Shown here in pieces: positions 1 to 5,014 of a stretch of DNA of 5,014 nt. The number at the start of each line of letters is the position of its first letter. Position 1 is the first letter of the stretch. Source of the DNA: Gammaproteobacteria bacterium (lineage in GTDB: Bacteria > Pseudomonadota > Gammaproteobacteria > GRL18); assembly GCA_030632625.1 (NCBI GenBank), contig DAOVUK010000289.1:1-5014 (forward strand). The letters are read 5' to 3'. The notes below the pieces were generated by a model. It made no database searches, had not been told where the DNA came from, and worked only from the letters and a program-made list of their open reading frames with translations. The translations under genes were made by a program, and so were the position numbers.

Positions 1-39
1 CCTGTTCTTGTTGAAAAAGACGGGACAGACCAATTCTGC

Positions 40-145
40 TTTACACTTTTGTAGGTTGCGGGTGAGTTTTACGAACCCCAACATGTATCTTGCTGAAACT
101 GTTGGGGTTCGTAAAACTCACCCGTAACCTACGATAAAATGTAAA
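40..145. repeat. Inverted pair of REP-like elements (long palindrome)
   Basis: Arms 51-83 and 100-132 are reverse complements over 33 bases with one mismatch (G at 58 against the base paired with T at 125), around a 16-base loop at 84-99. Pairing continues imperfectly outward: TTTT 47-50 with AAAA 136-139, and TTTACA 40-45 with TGTAAA 140-145. Each arm begins at its outer end with GTAG. Each also folds on itself: in the left arm GTTGcGGGT pairs with ACCCCAAC around an 11-base loop with one bulged base. A GTAG head followed by a small hairpin is the known form of REP sequences mobilised by RAYT (TnpA-REP) tyrosine transposases, and inverted pairs of these are common between genes. No transposase lies in the window. 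The element could also protect or process mRNA, but it lacks the U tract of a rho-independent terminator. Confidence 0.75.
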
Positions 146-194
146 CATAAAACCTATTATTTGATCAGTCCCCCTGATAACGTTTAAACACATT

Positions 195-234
195 AGTGTA
201 AAATTTATGGACATGCAGTGTAAAAAAACTGGAC
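195..234 (+). promoter_or_regulatory. Direct-repeat motif, candidate activator-binding site (possibly PrsR)
   Basis: Two 18-base copies lie at 195-212 and 217-234, with 14 of 18 positions identical: AGTGTAAAA, four variable bases, then TGGAC. Their starts are 22 bases apart, about two helical turns, so bound dimers would sit on the same DNA face. They lie about 135-175 bases before the sugar transferase start, a usual place for the upstream site of a sigma-54 activator, and this operon encodes one (PrsR). PrsR as the binder is inference. I found no GG-N10-GC sigma-54 promoter between the repeats and the gene, so another regulator or a promoter outside the window is possible. Confidence 0.4.
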
Positions 235-254
235 GTATGTAGTCTTTTCCTGTC

Positions 255-282
255 ATTACAACTAAACTCTATATGTTAATAT
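255..282 (+). promoter_or_regulatory. Weak candidate sigma-70-like promoter
   Basis: ATTACA at 255-260 and TAATAT at 277-282 are separated by 16 bases and each match 4 of 6 consensus positions. This would give a leader of roughly 80 bases before the sugar transferase and would place the direct repeats just upstream. The region is so AT-rich that matches of this quality arise by chance, so the call is tentative. Confidence 0.15.
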
Positions 283-369
283 TTTCAATGCAATCAAAAC
301 CTCCTTAAATTAAGTATTATATTAAGCAATGCTTTATTAAAACCACAACAAAAACGGCGTAATGAGTCA

Positions 370-1749
370 ATGATTAGAATTTTTAAGCACTACATTCCTT
401 TTAGTCTGGTTTTGGTCGGGATCTTTGAGATCTGCATCTTTTTTTCTGCTGTACCCTTAGCCCGTTACATTAATCAGCATGATTCCAATAAACTTGTTGA
501 TTTTTTTTATACTGAGTTTGTTTACACTCTTGTGGTTATTTTTTCTATGGCTGCGGCAGGTCTCTATAGCCGGCATCTTCGAGAGAATTTCAGAGGTGTT
601 CTTTTCCGGGTTATTTTAGTGCTGATCGTTACTTTTTTTGTAATGAGCTTTCTTTTTTATCTGCACCCGGATTTATTTACAGCCAGGACCTCCTTTGTTT
701 ACGCATTGATCATCACCGGCAGTACTTTGATCATAACCCGAACTCTATTGTTTCTTATGGTTGATCAGGAATATTTTAAAAAACGGATTATTGTCTATGG
801 TGCAGGTAAAAAAGCATCGCATATGAATGATTTACGCCGGAAATCGGATACCCGCAATGTAAAACTAATGGGCTTCCTGCCAATAGAAGGTGAAGATATT
901 TGCGTAGATGAAAATCAGCTGGTTCATTATTCCAATGGACTTTTCAACTATATTTCTGCCAATAATATCAGTGAAATTATTGTTGCTATCGATGATCGAA
1001 GAAAAAAATTTCCTGTCGATGATGTCCTGGAGTGTAAAGTTCAAGGGGTTGAAATTCTTGATATCTCAACATTTTTTGAACGTCAGACCGGGCGTATTAA
1101 ACTCCATGCGCTGCATCCCAGCAATCTTATTTTTTCAGACGGCTTTATACAAGGCGGTATTGATCTCTACTTGAAACGATTATTTGATATCGTCACCTCT
1201 TTCATCTTATTGTTAGTCACCTGGCCTGTGATGCTCATTACTGCTCTGGCAATTATGCTGGAATCAAACTTTAAAGGCAGCATTTTTTACAAACAGGTTC
1301 GTGTCGGCCTGTTCAATAAAAATTTTGACGTGATTAAGTTTCGCAGCATGGGCATGGATGCAGAGAAAAATGGCGCGCAATTTGCGCAGGCAGCTGATCC
1401 CAGAGTGACACGAGTGGGCGATATTATTCGTAAACTCCGCATTGATGAATTACCGCAGCTATTTAATGTTTTAAGAGGGGATATGAGTTTTGTCGGTCCC
1501 AGACCTGAACGCCCTGAATTTGTTCAGGAGCTGTCAGAAGCAATCAAATATTATGAAATCAGACACTATGTTAAACCAGGCATCACGGGCTGGGCGCAAA
1601 TTTGTTATCCCTATGGTGCAACACAGGAAGATACCCGAAATAAACTTGAATACGATCTTTATTATATGAAAAATTACAGTATATTTCTGGATATAATGAT
1701 CCTGTTACAAACAATACAGGTAGTTGTCTGGCGTCAGGGAGCCCGTTGA
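370..1749 (+). CDS. PEP-CTERM-associated undecaprenyl-phosphate sugar-1-phosphate transferase (EpsB_2 / TIGR03013 type)
   Basis: This 459-residue inner-membrane enzyme should transfer a sugar 1-phosphate from a UDP-sugar to undecaprenyl phosphate, the first step of exopolysaccharide assembly. About four N-terminal membrane helices (near 11-31, 46-66, 78-98, 107-131) precede a Rossmann-like domain with VYGAGKKA at 142-149. The C-terminal bacterial sugar transferase domain (PF02397) starts at KRLFD 269-273 with a further hydrophobic segment at about 274-297. It carries KFRSM 323-327, the catalytic Asp-Glu pair in DELPQL (D359, E360) and SFVGPRPE 373-380. The YPYGATQEDT stretch (413-422) and the GAR ending are typical of the PEP-CTERM-linked subfamily, and the length is normal. 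The proline of the usual GPxF motif is serine (S304). The ATG at 370 has only a weak ribosome site (GGCG 356-359); the ATG at 362 meets a stop after three codons. prsK follows after 20 bases, suggesting one operon. Sugar specificity cannot be read from the sequence. Confidence 0.93.
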   Translation: MIRIFKHYIPFSLVLVGIFEICIFFSAVPLARYINQHDSNKLVDFFYTEFVYTLVVIFSMAAAGLYSRHLRENFRGVLFRVILVLIVTFFVMSFLFYLHPDLFTARTSFVYALIITGSTLIITRTLLFLMVDQEYFKKRIIVYGAGKKASHMNDLRRKSDTRNVKLMGFLPIEGEDICVDENQLVHYSNGLFNYISANNISEIIVAIDDRRKKFPVDDVLECKVQGVEILDISTFFERQTGRIKLHALHPSNLIFSDGFIQGGIDLYLKRLFDIVTSFILLLVTWPVMLITALAIMLESNFKGSIFYKQVRVGLFNKNFDVIKFRSMGMDAEKNGAQFAQAADPRVTRVGDIIRKLRIDELPQLFNVLRGDMSFVGPRPERPEFVQELSEAIKYYEIRHYVKPGITGWAQICYPYGATQEDTRNKLEYDLYYMKNYSIFLDIMILLQTIQVVVWRQGAR

Positions 1750-1756
1750 TATGACT

Positions 1757-1760
1757 AGGA
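1757..1760 (+). promoter_or_regulatory. Ribosome binding site of prsK
   Basis: AGGA lies nine bases before the ATG at 1770, inside the 20-base gap after the sugar transferase stop. It favours this ATG over the in-frame one two codons later at 1776. Confidence 0.6.
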
Positions 1761-1769
1761 TTTAATAGT

Positions 1770-3974
1770 ATGAATATGGAAAGCTATAATATCTATAGCT
1801 ATTTATTGGCGGCAACGGCCTATGGCATATTGCTGTTATTAAGCCTTTGGGGAATTAAAAGATATCAATCCGGGATTGCTTTTTTTATTGCGGTCTTTTT
1901 TTCGTTCATCTGGTCCGCTTACGCAAGTTACAATCTGTACAGTGATGAGCTTTATTCATCAAGCATCCTGTCTTTTGAAACGCTGCGCAATCTGAGCTGG
2001 TATATTTATTTGCTGGCTATGCTGTCAAGTTTAGAACAGCAAAGCAGCCTTGAGCCAAATAAGAGCCCTAAAAAGGACAGCTCTGAAACTAATATCCTAA
2101 GCGGCTTCACTTTTCTTTTTAAATCAAATTACACCCTTGTTCTTATCCTGACCAGCCTGTTTGTATTTATCGCTGAATTGATTCCGGAGTTGATGTTTGG
2201 GCTCAATCAATTTTTAGGAATGGACTTCAGACTGTTTTCTCATGTCGGTTTTGCAATTATTGGTCTTATTCTGATAGAACAATTGTATAGAAATACAGTA
2301 TCAGACCAGCGTTGGGCAATAAAATTTATCTGCCTTGGTCTGGGCGGGCTGTTTACTTTTGACTTTATTATTTACAGCAAATCTCTACTCTTTGCTGATA
2401 TCGATTTCATGCTGTGGAATGCAAGAGGTATTGTTAATGCCTTGATCGTGCCTTTACTGGCAATCTCTGTGGTTCGGCTGCAGGAAGAATCACGTGCCTA
2501 CACTATTTCAAGAAAAGTTATTTTCCACACTTCAGCTCTGGTAGGAACAGGTTTATACCTTATTTTTATGTCATTGGCCGGCTTTTATATTAAGAAATTC
2601 GGCGGCAACTGGGGTGAGGTTGCCCAGATACTTTTTATTTTTCTGGCATTAATACTATTACTCGCTCTGATGTTTTCCGGGACAATGAGAGCCCGGTTAA
2701 AAGTTTATTTTAATAAACACTTTGTGCATTATCGTTATGATTATCGTGAAGAATGGATAAAACTGAGCAAGACTCTGGCAGAACTTAAGTCAATCAATGA
2801 ATTATCGCCTATAATAATTAAAACCCTGGCGGATTTAGCGGATAGTTCCGGTGGCGGATTATGGGTTCAGAATGAGCAGGACGATTATTATCTTGCTGAA
2901 GAATTAAACCTCGGCGCTATTGATAGTGAACTGGAATTAATAAAGCAGGATGATGATTCAATCCAGTTTTTACTCAATAAACAATGGGTCATTGATCTGT
3001 TTGAATATGATGCTGATCCGGAAGTTTATGAGCAATCAAATTTTATGCCATGGATTGATAATAAAAGTGACGTCTGGTTATTGATCCCGTTGTTACAACA
3101 TAATAAGCTCAAGGCTTTTGTGGTATTAACCAAGCCCAGAGTCGCCAGACAATTAAACTGGGAAGATCATGACTTACTCAGAACCGTCGGTATGCAGCTG
3201 GCAAATGCTTTAGTTTTAAGTCAGGCCAGTGAAGAGTTATCCACTGCCAGGCAGTTCGAAGCCTATAGCCGACTGTCCGCCTTTATTATTCATGATTTAA
3301 AAAATCTGGTGGCTCAGGTTTCACTCATTGTAAAAAATGCTGAAAAACACAAAACTAATCCGGAATTTATTGATGATGCCATTGATACCCTGGAAAATGT
3401 CGTGCTAAAAATGCAGAAGCTGGTTAATCAGCTCAGGCAGCGAAATGTTAAAGACAGCCAGTCGACACTTGATTTGGTCAATGTGATACAAGATATTGTT
3501 AAACAACAGTCAGCGCACACGCCTATACCGCAGTTTCAAACAGACTTAACAGAATGTCTGATTACGGGTGAACAGGAAAAAATATCCGCTATCCTGGGAC
3601 ATTTGATACAGAATGCTCAGGATGCCACAGAAGATAATGGCTCGATTATTTTGCAGCTGGAAAAATACGACTCTTCACAAAAGAGACAAGCGATGATAAA
3701 AATTATTGATACGGGCATAGGTATGGATAAAAAATTTATTTCACAACGCCTGTTCAAGCCATTTGATACCACAAAAGGTAATGCCGGTATGGGAATCGGT
3801 GTTTATGAAGCAAAGAGCTATATACTAAAGCACTCAGGTACAATTTCTGTAAAAAGTGAAGTTGCACAGGGAACCACGTTTACAATTCACTTACCATTGA
3901 GTCCTGATAGTGCAAACCAAGTTAGTGCAAACCAAGTTAGTGCAAACCAATTAGTGCAAAGCAATCCGAAGTGA
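1770..3974 (+). CDS. prsK: PEP-CTERM system membrane histidine kinase PrsK
   Basis: This 734-residue sensor kinase is expected to autophosphorylate and pass phosphate to PrsR, encoded next. The N-terminal half is an integral-membrane sensor with about nine helices (near 11-29, 33-52, 74-88, 121-143, 155-172, 183-203, 214-235, 250-274, 283-303) and no large periplasmic domain. A GAF-like region covers about 335-485. The phosphoacceptor is probably H508 in HDLKN, the PrsK-style H box. The ATPase domain shows the N box (N615 in HLIQNAQDAT), G1 DTGIGM 647-652, the F box LFKPFDTTKG 661-670 and G2 GMGIG 673-677, all intact. The ATG at 1770 is chosen because AGGA at 1757-1760 lies 9 bases before it; the ATG at 1776 would be 15 bases away. 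The last 20 or so residues after the ATPase domain come from a DNA tandem repeat (SANQV units) and are probably dispensable. The signal sensed is unknown. Confidence 0.93.
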   Translation: MNMESYNIYSYLLAATAYGILLLLSLWGIKRYQSGIAFFIAVFFSFIWSAYASYNLYSDELYSSSILSFETLRNLSWYIYLLAMLSSLEQQSSLEPNKSPKKDSSETNILSGFTFLFKSNYTLVLILTSLFVFIAELIPELMFGLNQFLGMDFRLFSHVGFAIIGLILIEQLYRNTVSDQRWAIKFICLGLGGLFTFDFIIYSKSLLFADIDFMLWNARGIVNALIVPLLAISVVRLQEESRAYTISRKVIFHTSALVGTGLYLIFMSLAGFYIKKFGGNWGEVAQILFIFLALILLLALMFSGTMRARLKVYFNKHFVHYRYDYREEWIKLSKTLAELKSINELSPIIIKTLADLADSSGGGLWVQNEQDDYYLAEELNLGAIDSELELIKQDDDSIQFLLNKQWVIDLFEYDADPEVYEQSNFMPWIDNKSDVWLLIPLLQHNKLKAFVVLTKPRVARQLNWEDHDLLRTVGMQLANALVLSQASEELSTARQFEAYSRLSAFIIHDLKNLVAQVSLIVKNAEKHKTNPEFIDDAIDTLENVVLKMQKLVNQLRQRNVKDSQSTLDLVNVIQDIVKQQSAHTPIPQFQTDLTECLITGEQEKISAILGHLIQNAQDATEDNGSIILQLEKYDSSQKRQAMIKIIDTGIGMDKKFISQRLFKPFDTTKGNAGMGIGVYEAKSYILKHSGTISVKSEVAQGTTFTIHLPLSPDSANQVSANQVSANQLVQSNPK
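3909..3964 (+). repeat. 15-bp tandem repeat in the 3' end of prsK
   Basis: Units at 3909-3923 and 3924-3938 are identical (AGTGCAAACCAAGTT). The third, 3939-3952, lacks the G before the final TT and is 14 bases long. A fourth partial unit, 3953-3964, has G for C at 3961. The first units encode SANQV, SANQV, SANQL. The missing base then shifts the fourth unit into another frame, giving VQSNPK and a stop at 3972-3974. Such short repeats change length by replication slippage. Confidence 0.9.
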
Positions 3975-3985
3975 TGGCCTTAAAT

Positions 3986-3990
3986 GAGGA
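3986..3990 (+). promoter_or_regulatory. Ribosome binding site that fixes the GTG start of prsR
   Basis: GAGGA lies six bases before GTG 3997. In the prsR frame a TAA at 3994-3996 directly precedes this GTG, so no earlier start is possible. The first in-frame ATG would fall inside the receiver domain, at residue 101. The site and the GTG together settle the start. Confidence 0.85.
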
Positions 3991-3996
3991 AAATAA

Positions 3997-5014
3997 GTGA
4001 GTGATGATAAAAAAACATTACTAATTGTTGAAGATGATCCCGGTCTGCAAAAGCAGTTAAAGTGGAGTTTTGATAATTATAATGTGATTATTGCCGGCGA
4101 TCGAAATGAAGCAATTACCGCTTTACGCAGATATAATCCTTCTGTAGTGACTCTGGATTTAGGCCTGCCTCCCGATCCTGCTAATGCCAGTGAAGGCTTA
4201 GCCACGTTAAAAGAAATCCTGGAACTGGCACCGTGCACAAAAGTGATTGTTGTCACCGGCAATGATGACAGAGATGTTGCGGTTCAGGCTGTGGCAATGG
4301 GTGCGTATGACTTTTATCAGAAGCCTGTCGAACTTGACACGCTTAATCTTATCATTGATCGTGCTTTTCATCTGGATGACTTAGAAAAAGAAAATCTACG
4401 GTTATCCCATAAAACAGATGAACCTTTAGATGGCATGATTGCCGTGAGTAAACCCATGCTGGATCTGGCCCGTATGGTTGAAAAAATTGCACCCAGCGAT
4501 GTCACTACTCTACTTCTGGGTGATAGCGGTACGGGTAAAGAGCTGCTGGCAAAAGCCCTGCACAATCTCAGCTCAAGAAAAAATAAACCTTTTGTTGCCG
4601 TTAACTCTGCAGCAATACCAGAAAACCTACTGGAAAGTGAACTGTTTGGTTATGAAAAAGGTGCTTTTACCGGTGCAGTGAAACAAACTAAGGGTAAAAT
4701 TGAATATGCCGATAAAGGCACTTTCTTCCTTGATGAAATTGGCGATTTGCCCATGGCATTGCAGGCTAAACTGTTACGCTTTTTACAGGAACGAACCATA
4801 GAACGCATCGGCGGGCGTAGTGAAATCCCCGTTGATATTCGAATCGTTTGTGCAACCCACCAGAACCTGCGAGATTTGATAAAAGAAGGCAAGTTTAGAG
4901 AAGATCTTTATTATAGATTAGCTGAAATGACAATTAATATCCCACCGTTAAGGGAACGTGAGGGTGATGCCATTGTTATAGCAACGGCTTTGGCCAAACG
5001 TTTCAGTGAGCAGC
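3997..5014 (+). CDS. prsR: PEP-CTERM system sigma-54-dependent response regulator PrsR (partial, 3' end beyond window)
   Basis: 339 codons are present from a GTG start, with no stop before the window edge. This NtrC-like regulator should be phosphorylated by PrsK and activate sigma-54 RNA polymerase at PEP-CTERM genes. The receiver domain spans about 6-120: acidic pair D13-D14, phosphoacceptor D54 in TLDLGLPPDP (the stretch typical of PrsR), T87 and K109 in the QKP motif. The AAA+ domain begins near 145, with Walker A GDSGTGKE 175-182 (D where E is commoner), the sigma-54-contacting GAFTGA at 222-227, Walker B GTFFLDEIGD 241-250, and FREDLYYRL 300-308 with arginines R301 and R307. The end of the AAA+ domain and the expected Fis-type helix-turn-helix are missing because the window stops; relatives are about 450 residues long. 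The gene starts 22 bases after prsK, so the two are very likely co-transcribed. Confidence 0.93.
   Translation, partial: MSDDKKTLLIVEDDPGLQKQLKWSFDNYNVIIAGDRNEAITALRRYNPSVVTLDLGLPPDPANASEGLATLKEILELAPCTKVIVVTGNDDRDVAVQAVAMGAYDFYQKPVELDTLNLIIDRAFHLDDLEKENLRLSHKTDEPLDGMIAVSKPMLDLARMVEKIAPSDVTTLLLGDSGTGKELLAKALHNLSSRKNKPFVAVNSAAIPENLLESELFGYEKGAFTGAVKQTKGKIEYADKGTFFLDEIGDLPMALQAKLLRFLQERTIERIGGRSEIPVDIRIVCATHQNLRDLIKEGKFREDLYYRLAEMTINIPPLREREGDAIVIATALAKRFSEQ

Larger units (their letters stand above)
1..369. other. Intergenic region with no supported gene
   Basis: No reading frame here looks like a real protein on either strand. The only sizeable one, on the minus strand at 41-256, runs through the palindrome and the direct repeats, and its translation resembles no family I know. 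The stretch holds the REP-like palindrome (about 40-145), the direct-repeat motif (195-234) and an AT-rich leader of the sugar transferase operon (about 240-369). Positions 1-39 contain no recognisable gene end. I find no intrinsic terminator, since the palindrome is not followed by a T run on either strand. Confidence 0.75.

Noticed and set aside
51..132. Palindrome as a rho-independent terminator
   Set aside because: Neither strand shows a T run after the stem, and the stem is far longer than usual; the REP layout fits better.
164..178. Small hairpin ATCAG / CTGAT around TCCCC
   Set aside because: Only five base pairs with a mismatch beyond; expected by chance in this DNA.
41..256. 71-residue minus-strand reading frame
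   Set aside because: It crosses the palindrome and the direct repeats, resembles no family I know and has no strong ribosome site; it is best explained as chance.
290..304. Minus-strand sigma-54-like GG...GC element
   Set aside because: The spacing between the GG and GC is 8 or 11 bases rather than 10, and the flanking consensus is absent.
908..1174. 88-residue + strand frame inside the sugar transferase gene
   Set aside because: Out-of-frame shadow of a well-supported conserved gene.
3909..3964. CRISPR-like or iteron repeats
   Set aside because: The units abut without spacers, lie inside a coding region and number fewer than four; a slippage-prone coding repeat explains them.
4077..4892. 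Minus-strand and out-of-frame + strand frames of 61-80 residues
   Set aside because: All lie inside prsR, whose frame carries complete receiver and AAA+ motifs; they are shadows.

Overview
The window looks like part of a chromosomal exopolysaccharide / PEP-CTERM protein-sorting locus from an AT-leaning Gram-negative bacterium. A gammaproteobacterium is my best guess, from codon style, the type of REP element and the protein families; no taxonomic marker is present. Three genes run on the + strand with short gaps (20 and 22 bases), as expected of one operon.

Layout: positions 1-369 hold no convincing gene. They contain a long, nearly perfect palindrome (core 51-132) with the hallmarks of an inverted pair of REP elements. 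They also contain a pair of direct repeats (195-234) that resemble an activator-binding site, followed by a very AT-rich leader. Next come a membrane sugar-phosphate transferase of the PEP-CTERM-associated type (370-1749), the membrane histidine kinase PrsK (1770-3974), and the sigma-54 activator PrsR (GTG start at 3997, running off the right edge). PrsR has no stop in the window and lacks the end of its AAA+ domain and its DNA-binding domain.

How they work together: the sugar transferase would load the first sugar phosphate onto undecaprenyl phosphate, starting an exopolysaccharide repeat unit. PrsK would phosphorylate PrsR, which in studied relatives works with RpoN to switch on PEP-CTERM protein genes linked to matrix or floc formation. 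The direct repeats upstream could let PrsR control its own operon, but I found no sigma-54 -24/-12 element to go with them.

The most notable points are the REP pair, the repeated upstream motif, and a 15-bp tandem repeat at the 3' end of prsK. One repeat unit there has lost a base; undoing that loss would give prsK a new end that overlaps the prsR start by exactly GTGA. I see no wholly new system; the genes belong to a known one.
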